Shown here: positions 10,288-22,832 of the stretch, in pieces
Layout: every line of letters starts with the position of its first letter
Numbering within the stretch: position 1 is the first letter of the stretch
Assembly (NCBI RefSeq): GCF_037975245.1
Contig: NC_092580.1
Location: 28,735,501 to 28,799,500 of the forward strand
Direction of reading: 5' to 3'
Source: Apostichopus japonicus
Taxonomy: Eukaryota > Echinodermata > Holothuroidea > Aspidochirotida > Stichopodidae
DNA: 64,000 nt
Translations under genes and position numbers: made by a program
The notes under the pieces: generated by a model
Database searches by the model: none
What the model was told of the DNA's origin: nothing
What the model saw: the letters and a program-made list of their open reading frames with translations, nothing else

Positions 10288-12532
10288 TGTCAGGCCAGGG
10301 ACGTAGCCAGGGGGGGGGGGAGCAGGGGGAGCTACCGCTCCCCCCTTCAGTGTCGATTTTTTTTTTTAAACTGTCCTTTTTTTAGCATGGTATTTTGTCA
10401 GTGCTCTTTTGATCTTGAATACTTGTCTGCTCCGTTAACTCGATTGTAATCGTAGTAACATTCACGCCTACTGATTCAACTACTTACTTAGTTTGGCAGA
10501 TGCAATTAGCTAAATTTAGCTTATAGCCAATTACAAGCCTACAGTTGGCCACTGCGTAATAAAATACATATTGCCTACCTAACCGCACTCTATGGAATGT
10601 CACGAACTGTATGCACAACCATGTCGACAACGTTCGTTCAATGAGTCGTCGTAAGTTGTTGTACGAACAGCATGTTATGAAGCTAAGCTAGCAATTGTAC
10701 GTGATACGCACTTCCTATAAATCATTATTACACTGCTAATACACTGCGATAACGATATTTGTTTTTAGGCCACTGCATATCTGGCTGTATTACAAAATAT
10801 GAAAGTTTATATTGTCCATCAGTTAAGTTCGTCAAATGTATTAAAGTCCAGACATTGGACAATAAACAAGAATCTTCCTACTGGAAAACTTGTAAAAGAG
10901 CACTATGTTTGTCTTTCTGATATATTATGTAAAAGAACATGTAAAAGAATTTAAACAGGAAACAAAATCTGCTGATAATGATATCATATGATCAGGGCGT
11001 AGCCAGTATGTAGCACGATAGTTTCATTCAACACTCTAACCGCCGAAAAAGACTATAGGATCCGATCTTGTCAGTTTTTTAACATGTAGTTAAGAACCCG
11101 TTTACGCAGATAATATTTCAGTTGAGAAAACACTTGAGAAATTTGCATCAGATGGCAATCGTCGGATAGCTCTCGGCCTTCTCTTATTAGGCTAACTTAA
11201 ACATTTACTAGCTACAGTTGTATCAAAGACATTTCTGGACTATCTTTGTATCTACAAGTATCAGAAGTTGAAAAGTAAGACTACTCTGTACATGTACCTT
11301 CAAGGGCGGCGGAACCGGGGGGAACAGGGGGCAAGTGCCTCCCCCCCACATCTCCTCAGGTTAAAAATGTGCCCTTTTTCTACATAAAATTTGTACTCTT
11401 GATCACCTTAATAGGTCAGCGATATTTCAGTAAGAGATCTAATCCTAATTTAGAACTATCAGGGGCGTAGCCAGTATGTAGCACTGTAGGCCCGGGCCTA
11501 CACTTTTTTTGGCCAAGTTATCTTTTTTATTAAAACACCCTTAATTCAAATCCATAAGCTTGCTGGACGAGTTTAAGAGTCTTGACAGGAAAAACTATTG
11601 AAATGAACGTAGCAAGATTATGGCTAAATTAGGTGACCTATTCTTCTGTCATCTATAGGCTGTCATTCATATCGCGTGCCGTTTCATTCAATACTCTTCC
11701 CGCCGAAAAAGATTAGGATACGATCTTGTCAGTTTTTTAACATCTACTTAAGAACCCGTTTACGCAGATAAAATTTCAGTTGAGAACATTCCACAGTCAA
11801 ATAAGCCTATATCGTTGATTAACAGACTTTATATGTATAGAGCTGCAGCACTTTGTTGCCTGTTGTTGTCACGATCGGCGTTCCAAGTTCCAACACAGCC
11901 TTTTCGATAAACATTTACTAGCTACAGTTGTATCACAGACAATTACTGGCTATGGTAGTATCATGGAGGTTTTACCTCCATGGTAGTATCAAAGACATTT
12001 CTGGCCTATCTTTGTATCTACTAAGACGGGGGGGGGGGGGGGAGGGCGTTGATGGAGTGATGTGTATACGCAAATAAGATAATACAATAAGATTTATAAA
12101 GGGTACTAAATATCAGGCTGCATTAGTCCAATCGAATTTCTGCAAAGTGCCCTTTGACGTCGGTGCCCCCCCCCCCCCAGATTAAAAGTGCTTCCGCCGC
12201 CCTTGTGTACCTTGCTAATTTTAATACATTATGTATTATTGAATTACGTACCATTTTAACTCGTTTGTTTTTTGGGTTTAAAAGTGATATTGAATGAGGT
12301 GTCTCATTCTCAAGTTAGCAAGAGGCCAGGGAACCAGAATGAACATTCGGGAAGGGCCCTTTCCGGCCATCTGGGGGGTTTGTAAAACCAAAAACTTTCT
12401 TCTACGCTCCGCGCCAACCGATGGTGGTGCTCCGCTCAGATAGTCGTGCCTACAACTTTGAAAATCCATATCAATTGCAAAAATTGCTCCCCCCCCCCCT
12501 TTCAAATTCCTGGCTACGTCGCTGGGTCAGGC
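10288..12532. mobile_element. hAT-type element in the 3' flank of TRIM-A
   Basis: The element 10296-12524 begins CAGGGACGTAGCCAGG and ends with the near inverse CCTGGCTACGTCGCTG. Flanks are TGTCAGGC (10288-10295) and GGTCAGGC (12525-12532), an 8-bp duplication with one change. The flanks of TRIM-C (29864-29871) and TRIM-D (43117-43124) hold a single GGTCAGGC, so both are empty sites. Homopolymer G and C tracts sit just inside each end. The interior contains repeated GCGTAGCCAGTATGTAGCAC blocks (10996 and 11465) and a second nested element. No transposase frame is seen. Confidence 0.85.
11293..12213. mobile_element. hAT-type element nested near TRIM-A
   Basis: The element 11301-12205 (905 bp) begins CAAGGGCGGCGGAA and ends TTCCGCCGCCCTTG. 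It is flanked by the perfect 8-bp repeat TGTACCTT (11293-11300 and 12206-12213). It lies inside the hAT at 10296-12524. It itself contains a shifted second copy of the block GTTTCATTCAAYACTCT ... AAGAACCCGTTTACGCAG that is also found at 11020-11130. That suggests earlier mixing of related elements. Confidence 0.88.
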
Positions 12533-12575
12533 AGTTCATCATTCAGAGTGGTAATTATTACAACGATTGTCTAAT

Positions 12576-14780
12576 TTACGTAGTCTCTAGTCCAAATGTA
12601 TACAGTTTCCCGGTGCTACGTGTAACCACCAGTAATTTCTCAGTCTGATCTGACTCCAATGTAGCCACACATTGGCTGTCATTATCTATTGATCTTGTTG
12701 TCAGTAGCTGTCGGCCATCTTGACTGTACTGAACCAGGATGCATCTCGCCTTTCCTGAGAAATACCCTCTCCACATTATGTAAATGAATCCAAGCTTATC
12801 TGTAAAAACACCAAACGGTCTACAGTCACCATCATCATGAGTAGGTTTGGTAAATTCATACACCTTTTCATCCAACATGTTTTCCGGAGGCTCCATTTTG
12901 ACTGAAAATGCTCTCTTATTATCATAGTAGTCAGTGACCAAGAGATGACTCCTATGTACAGTGATATCAGTCGATCTGCAATATATTCCTGGCAACGTTA
13001 TTGTGTAATCGTAATTCAGCTGATAATCAAACACATACACATATCTGCTAATTGTACCAACAATGATGTATTTGTTGATGGGATCGGTAGTTACACAGCT
13101 CACTTTCGAATAATATGGCCACATGCTGGTAACGTTGCTGATGCTCCTTTTGTGGTAGGAACCATCACAAACATTGTAAATACCGATTTCATCTGGCCAA
13201 GTAACTGTCACGACTTTGAACTTTGATAAAGTACTGCAGTAACATGCTGAATTAAATTTGGCCACTGGTATCCGGTCTTGTCGTGTTAACTTTCCTTTGC
13301 TGTTGAAGATGGCAATGTATGAGTTTAAACTGCGCGAAATAATCCCGGTGATGACGATGCCTCCATCCTTTGTGCCTGTCATTCCAGTGATTATCCATCT
13401 CTTAGCTACGACTCCTTCAACATCTACAACAGACACTTCCTCTTCAACAATTGTGACTTTGTCAACAGTAACTTTAGTTATGTCACTGATGACAAAATCA
13501 GATAAGCTCTGTATCTCTGGAAATTCCCTTTTCATTTCTTGTACGAGAGATTCACAAGCGGATCTAATATCTGGTATACACTGAGCATCTGTCCACTCGT
13601 CGTTCGATGCAAGAATAGACGCAGTCGTTGCTGTAAAATTTTCGTATCGCTTAATCACCAGTTCACAGTGATGCAATATTTCTTTAAGTTTATTTTCGTT
13701 TTGCTTTGTTAAAAGTTCTTTAGATGCTTCCAAGTCTTTTAAATTACCACGACAGCTTTCGAGCTTACTTAAAAGTTCGGACTCAATTTGGTCGAAATTG
13801 AGTTGAAGGTCCTCGAACTCCTTGTCATATTTTCTGTCTGTTGTTTCAACAATTTGATCATATTTCTGGTTTACTTTCCTCAGTTCTTCTTCCCTATTAA
13901 AATCTACTTGACTTTTTTCATGTCTTCTTCTTTCACCTATGTCTTTGGCGCCTGTTTCTCGTTCATTGGTACTTTTGTCTAATTTCCCCTGGAGTTTGCT
14001 TTCCTCTTGGTCGTACTGCATTTTCAAGTTTTCTGTTGTTTTCGAGACATTATCTGATAATTCCCTTGTAGCAAGATTAACCTTTTTAGGTAATTCATAT
14101 AAATTACTTTTATATTTGTTAAGTTCTAAAAGCTTCATTTCAAGCGATTGTCTTTCTTTCTTTGCTAAGTCGGCTACATCATGTAGGTCATGACCTCTGT
14201 GGTTACTGTAAGTACAGGTAACACAAACTGGGATATTTCCACACGTACTACAACATAGCTGTGCTTGCTGCTTTAAATGGATATGGCACCTCGGATCTTC
14301 TGTTAGCGCGGCTAATTTTTCAAGTGTTAGGCTCTTTGCTTCCATAGTTTCCAATTTCAAAATGTGTGGCTGATGATCAATAAACATTGGATTTTTCATA
14401 TGAAACTGTGAACACTGGTTACATAAAAAGTTTTTACATTTAAAGCAGTATGCAGTCGCTATTTTCATCTCCGAACAGCTGATACATTTCTTTAAGTCTT
14501 TCTTTTTAAACGATTTCTGCAATTGTATGAACTCAAGCATGCTCTTGGTGTGAAAATCTGTCTTGAAACCTTCCACTCCAGTATCTGGTATAGTACATTT
14601 TTGTTTACACATTGGACATTTCACTGTCCCGTCACGACTGGATTGAATGACTGCTTTCAAGCAGTCCCTACAGTATCGATGGAGACATGGTAACAACTTA
14701 GGTTCTTTAAATTGATCCAAACAAACAGAACACAAGAAGAAGTTCTCTGCCAAGTCCTTAAGAGGGGTGGTGGTAGCCAT
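12576..14780 (-). CDS. TRIM E3 ubiquitin ligase A (RING/B-box/propeller)
   Basis: A single uninterrupted 734-residue frame. I start at ATG 14780 (MATTTPL), the start shared by the paralogues; the frame stays open 40 codons upstream but that part is not conserved. The RING is C3HC4 with C17, C20, C32, H34, C37, C40, C55 and C58. A B-box-like zinc site spans C99-H136, and B-box 2 has C165, H168, C180, C186, C189, H194 and H197. A long charged coiled coil spans about 205-385, and a C-terminal NHL-like beta-propeller region about 455-734. TRIM proteins transfer ubiquitin through the RING and oligomerise through the coiled coil; many act in innate immunity. The architecture recalls TRIM56 or TRIM2/3/45-like proteins and the length fits. 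A splice acceptor pattern (TTTACTGTCTAG) just before the ATG suggests a 5' UTR exon upstream. A hAT insertion separates its 3' end from its ancestral 3' flank. Confidence 0.9.
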   Translation of the reverse strand: MATTTPLKDLAENFFLCSVCLDQFKEPKLLPCLHRYCRDCLKAVIQSSRDGTVKCPMCKQKCTIPDTGVEGFKTDFHTKSMLEFIQLQKSFKKKDLKKCISCSEMKIATAYCFKCKNFLCNQCSQFHMKNPMFIDHQPHILKLETMEAKSLTLEKLAALTEDPRCHIHLKQQAQLCCSTCGNIPVCVTCTYSNHRGHDLHDVADLAKKERQSLEMKLLELNKYKSNLYELPKKVNLATRELSDNVSKTTENLKMQYDQEESKLQGKLDKSTNERETGAKDIGERRRHEKSQVDFNREEELRKVNQKYDQIVETTDRKYDKEFEDLQLNFDQIESELLSKLESCRGNLKDLEASKELLTKQNENKLKEILHHCELVIKRYENFTATTASILASNDEWTDAQCIPDIRSACESLVQEMKREFPEIQSLSDFVISDITKVTVDKVTIVEEEVSVVDVEGVVAKRWIITGMTGTKDGGIVITGIISRSLNSYIAIFNSKGKLTRQDRIPVAKFNSACYCSTLSKFKVVTVTWPDEIGIYNVCDGSYHKRSISNVTSMWPYYSKVSCVTTDPINKYIIVGTISRYVYVFDYQLNYDYTITLPGIYCRSTDITVHRSHLLVTDYYDNKRAFSVKMEPPENMLDEKVYEFTKPTHDDGDCRPFGVFTDKLGFIYIMWRGYFSGKARCILVQYSQDGRQLLTTRSIDNDSQCVATLESDQTEKLLVVTRSTGKLYTFGLETT

Positions 14781-15590
14781 CGTTGTCACGGAATTTAATA
14801 GATCTAGACAGTAAACAGATGCATACATGGTAAATTCCTGTGTAGTCAATAAAACACTTATAGCTTTCCAAAATACTTCAGACATTGAGTATAAGATCAA
14901 ATTATTTACATATGATTAAGAGTCCCAAAGAGTAGGAAATATATGATTACAAAAATTATATCATTGGCAACTTTTACAAAAGGAATGTCGATTTTCATTG
15001 TTGCAATATAACATTTTAAGAAACACGAAAGGGTTAAGAGCCATCAATCGATTAATGCTTTCTCGCTAAGTAACATATAGCAACACACATGACAAAGTAA
15101 TATTGAATACGAACATCAATCAGATGATACGAACTTAGTATTTGTCAGTTTTAGGCCTATTACTTGTGTCAATACCTCTCTGGCTAATTCATATTAGGCG
15201 ACGCCTCTGAATTCTTTTAAGCGGTGGTTCCCTTTGGTCGTCTCACTCACCGTTTGTATTTAGCTACATAAACGTCTTCTTCTGTTGTTATTTTGCCGTT
15301 CAATGGAACATCAAACCGTTGCTTATTTTCAACAAGTGGTTTGAGATAGGAGTTCATTGATTTGAACACTTTTGGTTTAAGTTGTGGGGCACACTATTCA
15401 CGCTGGCTTCTGAAACAACACTTCGTGTAGCAAATAATGCATACAGCTATAACAATGTATATGAAATGTACAGGGTTCACTACTAGCATATAGTACATAT
15501 ACCTCTTATTTAGCTTATCAGTTTATCAGCCGACTGAAAAATTATTTGAACTTTGAAATCATTTAACGTTTGGCTACAGTATATAGTACT
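14781..15590 (-). other. 5' flank of TRIM-A with exon-like block X
   Basis: Alignable to the 5' flanks of the other TRIM units. At 15251 to about 15390 the minus strand carries an open stretch containing RFDVPLNGKITTEEDV that stops at a canonical donor (ACG followed by GTGAGT, intron starting at 15250). The same block recurs with altered donors at 23745-23905, 34960-35125 and 39118-39283. It could be a 5' exon of the TRIM transcript or a relic of another gene. Confidence 0.4.
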
Positions 15591-18457
15591 ATACTTGTAA
15601 ACGCAAGAGTGTACATGTGTCACGTACGGCACCATCAAATCACGTATACATGCATTTTGCCACGTAACAAATTATGTACCAAACGATCGGGCGGGACGGG
15701 GAAAAAACTCTGTTGAAATTAAAAATGCAAACGATTAATATATTATTGACACGATTAAATGGTACATTACATTGCATGACTTACTAATAGTATGAAATAC
15801 ATAGACGTATTATGTAGATTATAAGTTTTCATCATCGGACTGAAAGTGAATTCAACTGGGGAAGGTTTGAAATGGTAAGTAAAATTAAGTTATCAACAGT
15901 CATTAGTATAGACGGATGTGAACCCTTTGCGACGTTTATATTAATATTTGAAGAAACAGCTGTGTACTGAACGTCATTTTCCTACATTCATAGTAAAGAA
16001 TGTAAGAAAGTGGCGATATTTCGTTGACTCCAGAACCGTGTAGGCAATACACGAATGCACCCACAAAAGGCCAAATAATATAAGACCTCTAAATAGAAAT
16101 AGAGAAAAGACACTGGTTCCGGGTACTCACTACTTGATTCATATGACAAGTATACTCCCCACCCCCCGAGCCACGGACCAAAGTGAACATGTACGTATTC
16201 AGACCAATACATCACATACACAACTGACAAACACACACAGCTTGAGAGAGACAACGAGAGAGCAGGGATTTTATGAAAACGAATATATCCAACTATAAAA
16301 GAAGCTGGTATTGGAAACTCGGGTTCAGTGTTATCATTGTATTTTCAGGCATCAACAGTTAACCAGACAGCGACGAAACTCAGGATGTGTGTGTTTGTGA
16401 GGGGGGGGGGGGGTGAATGTAGGGGCGATGATTATGTGAATAAACTCGAAGCATCTCTTTTCATAAGTAAAACATTTTGTTTTAAGATTAACAAAATATA
16501 GGAAATTTGTAAAACGGAATGCACGGAGGGTTTCATTTTGTCGGGAAATCTTTGAGGTAATCTGTGGTTTGATTCTGGAAAAGTCGGATTTCCCACTGCC
16601 GCTCGACCTTCATTCCCCTTCTAGATTCCATCCTCTTTCGTCGACCTTCGGAAGTGTCAGCCGCTGCTTGGGTTCGTGTGGACCGATTCCGGACGATTCC
16701 ATGCACTCTAATGATATATTCACATAGCTCGATCTTAGTGGTGTCATCGTGTTTTCAGTAAACAATCACGTCGTTATTGACATCGAAAAGGTAAGGTATC
16801 AGGTAATAAGGTCAAACAATTCAATTCCTATTTACTATCAATGTTTCTACAACCAAATACACGTTGACATATGAACGTAAAAGAAAAACATGCATGGAGT
16901 ACAAAAAATCTGCCTTAATAGTAGAAATAAAAATCAATGGATCTGATTTAATATTTTCAAGGGAGTGAATGTTTCTTCTAATCTTAGTTTCAAAACTAAA
17001 TGAGCCCGTTTGCAACCAAGTTCCAGAAGTGGTCATGTTCACTGCTACAGGCTATACCGTCCAAATTAAGGAAGATAGAGAGAGGCAGAGATGACGATGA
17101 GCAAATGACCAATTTATAGTATGCTTGTATAAATGTCAGTAAAGAATATTATAATAGATTCTAATTTTTCAATGTGATAATTTGAAAATTATTAGAGGAT
17201 CACATTCATTAAAAGTGACTTAAATGGAAGAACTAATGATTTCTGATAACATATAGATAACTAACAAACAAACGAAAATAAAGAGAATAATAAACGGCAT
17301 GTAGAATGAAGAATCAGGATTGGAAACAAATAAACGAAACTGAGAACAGGATTGCTAAAAAGTCATTCATTGTACACTCTGGTTTAGTTATTATCATAAG
17401 ATTATTATTTATCATACCGACATGAACTTTAGGCCTGTGTGACTCGATACCATGTACAGGTTTGTGTGCGTCTGTACAGTTTTTCCACAAGTGAGGCTGG
17501 TGTATCGTGATGGTCACGTTTGTAGGTGCTGAACGTTGGATGTTGTACATAATTTCACAACGGACCCAAAAATTCGTTGGGCAATGGACGCTCCAGCTTT
17601 AACAGATTAATTACGAGTTTGCAGGAAACAGCTAAAACAGAAAATCATCCATCTATTATAGCAGCTTTTTTCGATAATGTTTTTGTGTGTACCTTTTATA
17701 GAAGTCAATAGTTCACAGACTGAAAATAAAATGGTAAATCTATAAAATTTCTTAATTCACAATCATGAATCGATATATGAACGAAATGATCCAGTATATT
17801 TTACCTTAACAATATGCAATTGAAAGTCCTTTATTGATAGAAAAAGTATAACTGCGGTTTAAAGCAATGTACAAACTAGAAAGTTAAATTGGACTTCATA
17901 TGGGCACGTACGCGAACATGGTTTGGAAGTGAAGATGATCCTTGCATCGCATAAATACAGAAGGACAGAACCAATATTGAATATGAAACAAGCACATTCT
18001 TTATTTCAATTTATTGTTAACATTTTGTAGTCCCAACGTTCGAAGACAATTTATGCAACACATGAAAATTTCTGCTTTGAGGAAATAATGTTCAACAATT
18101 TCATACATAAGATTTCTTTGCAAAAATATACAGCTACATGTCTCATTAACGTTTAAGCTAAGATCAAATAAGGTTTTGGTCATTAAATGTATATTTTTAA
18201 AGAGTCGGAAGTAATGTTTTACATCAAGTGAACTCATAACGTGTGAAAGAGGTAACAATAATAGCATTAGAAAATGATAGTAAGAGTTTACCCATGGCTC
18301 TCAGGATAATCTATTAATCATGCTTGAAAAAAATGACAATTTGAAGTCAATGTGACTTGCATTTGTCCATTTAGTTACATTTTAATTTGATGATAGCGTT
18401 TGGTCTCAGGTCAAGTAGGTCATTATTGGCAGAGTAGTTATTACCACGATTGTCAAT
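15591..18457. repeat. 3' flank of TRIM-B, homologous unit flank
   Basis: This stretch has no gene. It aligns block by block with 25360-29909 (TRIM-C side), 40532-43156 (TRIM-D side) and 7081-7546 plus 9550-10295 (TRIM-A side). It supplies empty sites for insertions in the other units, for example ATAGCTCG at 16724-16731. A G tract lies at about 16400. Confidence 0.7.
18000..18015 (-). terminator. Paired poly(A) signals of TRIM-B
   Basis: Two minus-strand AATAAA hexamers (18000-18005 and 18010-18015), about 450 bp beyond the stop codon. The pair is conserved at the same place behind TRIM-C and TRIM-D but not recognisable behind TRIM-A. Confidence 0.55.
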
Positions 18458-20639
18458 TTACGTAGTTTCTAGTCCAAATGTATACAGTTTCCCTGTGGTA
18501 TGTGTAACCACCAGTAATTTCTCAGTCTGATCTGACTCCAATGTAGCCACACATTGGCTGTCACTATCTATCGATCTTTTTGTCAGTAGCTGTCGGCCAT
18601 CTTGACTGTACTGTACCAGGACACATTTCCTCTCTCCTCCGCAAAACGCTTTCCACGTTATGTAAATGAATCCAAGCTTATCTGTACAAACACCAAACGG
18701 TCCCCAGTCACCATCATCAAGATTAGGTTTGGTAAATTTATACACTAACCTATTCTTCGGAGGCTCCATTTTGACAGAACATACACTCCTATTACACCAG
18801 CAAGTGACTAAGAGATTACCTCTATGTACAGTGATATCACTCGGTGTCCCACACATATCTGGTAGTGCTTTTGTGTAAATGTAATTCAGCTGATCATCAA
18901 ACACATACACATATCTGCTGTTTGTACCAACAATGATGCAGTTGTTGATAGGATCGGTAGTTACGCAACTCACATGCGAACGAGATGGCCACTTGCTGGT
19001 GACTTTGCTGATACTCCTCTTGTGGTAGGAACCATCGCGAACATCGTAAATGCCGATTTGATTTGGGAAACTAACTATTACAACTTTAAACTTTGATAAA
19101 GTACTGCAGTAACGTAATGGATCAAACCAGGCCGTTGGGACATGATCTTGTCGTATTAATTTTCCTTTGCTGTTGAAAACAGCAATGTATGAGTACTCGG
19201 TGGACGGAATACTCCCGGTGATGACGATGCTTCCATCCTCTGTGCCTGTCATTCCAGTGATCAACCATCCATTAACTACGACTCCTTCAACATCTACAAC
19301 AGACACTTCCTCTTCAACAATTGTGACTTTGTCGACAGTATCTTTAGTTATGTCATTGTTAGCAACATTACATAAAATTTGTAACTCTGGAAATTTCCTT
19401 TTCATTTCTTGTATGAGAGATTCACAAGCGGATCTGATATCTGGTAAACACTGAGCGTCTGTCCACTCGTCGTTCGATGCAAGAATAGAAGAAGTCGTAG
19501 CTGTTAAATTTTCGTATCGCATAAACATCAGTTCACAGTGAACCAATATTTCTTTTAGTTTATTTTAGTTTTGCTTTGTTAAAAGTTTTTTAGATGCTTT
19601 CAAGTCTTTTAAATTACCACGACAGCTTTCGAGCTTACTTAAAAGTTCAGACTCAATGTGGCGGAATTTGTATTGTAGCTCATCGAACTCCTTGTCATAT
19701 TTTCTGTCTGTTTTCTTGACAATTTGATCATATTTCTCTATTACTTTCCTCAGTTCTTCTACCCTTTTAACATCTATTTGCTTTTTTTCATTTCTTCTTC
19801 TCTTTTCTATATCTTTGGCGCCTGCTTCTCGTTCATTGGAACTTTTGTCTAGTTTCTCTTTGATTTTGCTTTCCTCTTGGTCGTACTGCTTTTTCAAGTT
19901 TTCTGTTTTTATCGAGACATTATCTGTTAATTTCCTTGCAGCAAGATTAACCTTGTTTGGTAATTCATTTAATTGACTTTTATATTTGTTAAGTTCTAAA
20001 AGCTTCATTTCAAGCGATTGTCTTTCTTTCTTTGCGAAGTCAGCTACATTATGTAGGTCATGACCTTTGTGGTTACTGTAGGTACAGATAATGCAAACTG
20101 GGATATTTCCACATGTGTTACAACATCGCTCAGCTTGCTGCTGTAAATGGATACGGCACCTCCGATCTTCTGTTAGCGCGGCTAATTTGTCAAGTGCTCT
20201 TTGCTTCCATGGTTTCCAATTTTAGAACGTGTGGCTGATGATCAAGAAACATTGGATTATTCATATGAAACTGTGAACACTGGTCACATAAAAAGTTTTT
20301 ACATTTAAAGCAGTATGCAGTCGCTATTTTCATCTCTGAACAGCTGATACATTTCTTTAAGTCTTTCTTTTCAAACGATTTCTGCAATTGTATGAGCTCA
20401 AGCATGCTTTTGGTGTGAAAATCTGTCTTGAAACCTTCCACTCCAGTATCTGGTATAATACATTCTTGTTTACACATTGGACATTTCACTGTCCCGTCAC
20501 GACTGGCTTGAATGACTGTTTTCAAGCAGTCCCTACAGTACCTATGCAGACATGCTAACAACTTAGGTTCTTTAAATTGATCCAAACAAACCGAACACAA
20601 GAAGAAGTCATCTGCCAAGTCTTTAAGAGGGGTAGCCAT
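18458..20639 (-). pseudogene. TRIM-B pseudogene (frameshift plus nonsense)
   Basis: Colinear with TRIM-A, C and D over its full length, starting MATPLKDLADDFF at 20639. Two lesions break it. Around 20197, five bases (CTAAC or equivalent) are missing after MEAKS, shifting the frame between the two B-boxes. At about 19565-19570 the Glu codon of the KQNENKLKEIL stretch is TAA. Past the nonsense codon the frame stays open to the normal stop, through the rest of the coiled coil and the whole propeller. The RING cysteines are intact, so a truncated RING/B-box product of about 150 residues could in principle still be made. The long intact tail suggests recent inactivation. Confidence 0.88.
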
Positions 20640-22832
20640 CGTTGTCTAATAGATCTAGAAAGTAAACAGATGCATATATGGTAAGTTACCGTGTAGTCAA
20701 TAATATACTTGTAGCTTTCCAAACTATTTCAGACATTGAGTATAAGATTAAATAACTTACATCTGATTAAGTGTCCCAATGAGTAGGAATTATATCATTA
20801 CAATAATTTTATCATGGACAACTTCTACAAACAAAAGTAGATTTTCAATGTAGCAATATCACATTTTAAAAACACGAAAGAGTTAAGTGTCAATGAAACA
20901 AAACACAAGAAGAGCTTCTCTACCAGATCCTTAAAGGTGTTTTCTGTAAAGCCATTAGTAAAGTCATCAGTCAAGTTACGCAATGTATTCAAGAATGTTA
21001 TCAGAGAAATATATTTTATAAATTTTACCCATTTATAAACCTGTACATGAGGACTAACATTTATACTGACCGATGTCCTATGCTTAGTAAGTGGCCCACT
21101 ACTCTAACTACATGACTGGAAGCGACACTGGCTTCGGTCAGCTTGCGAGTCTACAAGCCTCCATGGCTTCTTTCGCGAGTTCCTGCTTGCGGGAAGATCA
21201 CATATACATACATACATACATACATACACGAAGAAGCAGAAGAAAAAACAACAAGAACAATGTAACGGTGGGGTACCGACGAAATGTTAAAATGTTTTTT
21301 TTTTTAATGTAAAGTTTCCAATTCACTTCGAACAGATGAATAGATAGGTTAAAATTTAAATTTCTTGCATTGAGAATGATACCTCACTTGAATTGAAATA
21401 TGACATATGGCAAATAAGTATCAGGTCATGGATTGTTCAGAAGATTTTTTCTCCGAATATTGTACAGTTAACAAATTTGGACTTTTCTTCAACTTAATAA
21501 TTTGCTTCAAAATGTTGAAGTGATTAAATGGAACAGCCATCACTTCATTAGTTCAGAGTATTCAGTCCAGTTTTGTTTAAAGAAATGTCTTATTTTCTAG
21601 ATGCAAAGTAACGACTTCAGTTGTGGTTGTACAGTAGTTTGTAACTTGTTGTACAGTAACTTAAACCAATAAACCTGTGGTTCTACAGTAAGTTGCATGC
21701 TTAAATGTGCGGTACCCTTGGTATTCTCGAGTTCCCACTCACTGGTTATATTTTGCTGCAGATCAACGCCATTGTCTGTCGTATCCAAATGCAACATCGA
21801 ACCGGTTTTGAGCCAGGAGATCATGAATTCGAATACTTCTGATAATTATAAAAGCGAACGTATCCAGTTGATTTCGCGTGTGATATCAAAAGCAACTCTT
21901 GTTTTGGAAAACTCATGCATACTGTTAATACTGTATTCACTGGTTGAATACTACATCGAACGGTTCACTAGTAGCATACAAAAGACATTGTTATCTGGTT
22001 ATTGTTACCTATTCCAGCCAATCTGTGAATAAAAACTTTGAAAGAATTATGTTGAAGGTGACATCAGACAAATACCCTGTGACTAATATATAGAGAATTT
22101 ACATTCATCGAGGTTGCAAAATCGGGCAAAATTGCGCTTAACATGAAAACGGCGGCCAGTGCCTGTGTTAAATCAACGACGAACTGTTTTCATAAGTTTA
22201 AAGCAGTAGGAGTTGGTTTGGTCGGCACAAATTATGATAAATGACGTTATTAATCAGCATTTCCAGATATTTAATTTCACATGAATATAGTATTTAGGTA
22301 ATCAGTTTAGCGAAAGAACATAAGCATGATGTTCACATTGTGTTTTGTCTTGCTATTTGGTAAACTATACATCATAAGGCTATAAGTTCCAGTGATTGTG
22401 CATGTCAACTAGTTGTTTGTCTACATATCGACGTCTCCTTGCATGCAAGTCTGACGAGGGGCGGGGTGATGGGGGTGGGTAGGGGTCTACAGCTCAGATC
22501 AATTAGGTGGCCCTCAGGGCAGCCGTCGTTAACAAGGGGACCCGTAGGATATGAAGAATGGACGGGACTAGGAAAAAATGAAAAAAAGAATATTGATTTT
22601 TCATTGTCATATGATAATTATAAATGGAAAAGCAAATATGGGTCCCCTTAACAGAGTAATACCCGGGGACCCATCTGGCTTTCAACGGCTCCTACGCATA
22701 ATTGATGTATTGTCTGTATTGCAACGAGTCATAAGTCGGGTGAATCCTCACGGTGACGCGACTGACGTGCGGAAAGTTTTACCCATTATCATAGCAAAAC
22801 ATGTCAATGACTTGAATGGAAGACCACAAATG
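20640..22832 (-). other. 5' flank of TRIM-B
   Basis: Aligns with 32124-34155 behind TRIM-C and 45377-47195 behind TRIM-D. It has no recognisable gene. A plus-strand open stretch near 22700-22830 (VLQRVISRVNPHGDATDV) is preserved in the copies; see findings. A splice-acceptor-like TTTACTTTCTAG precedes the ATG as in the other units. The SINE fragment at 21125-21228 lies inside. Confidence 0.5.
21125..21228 (+). mobile_element. 3'-truncated-type SINE insertion with ATAC tail
   Basis: Starts CTGGCTTCGGTCAGCTTGCG, continues through TTCGCGAGTTCCTGCTTGCG and ends in (ATAC)n. The TRIM-C flank at about 32715-32740 reads straight from CATGACTGGAAGCAACA to AGAAGAAGCAG, without the insert. This is the 5'-truncated body and tail of the SINE that is complete at 22833-23065. 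Confidence 0.75.

Noticed and set aside
13258-13584. Plus-strand frames opposite the TRIM genes (also 19167, 30628 and 43875)
   Set aside because: Antisense shadows of the conserved TRIM coding sequence, rich in T and S, with no independent support.
14781-14900. Forty-codon N-terminal extension of TRIM-A
   Set aside because: Not conserved in C or D, and it contains the splice-acceptor-like sequence shared upstream of all copies.
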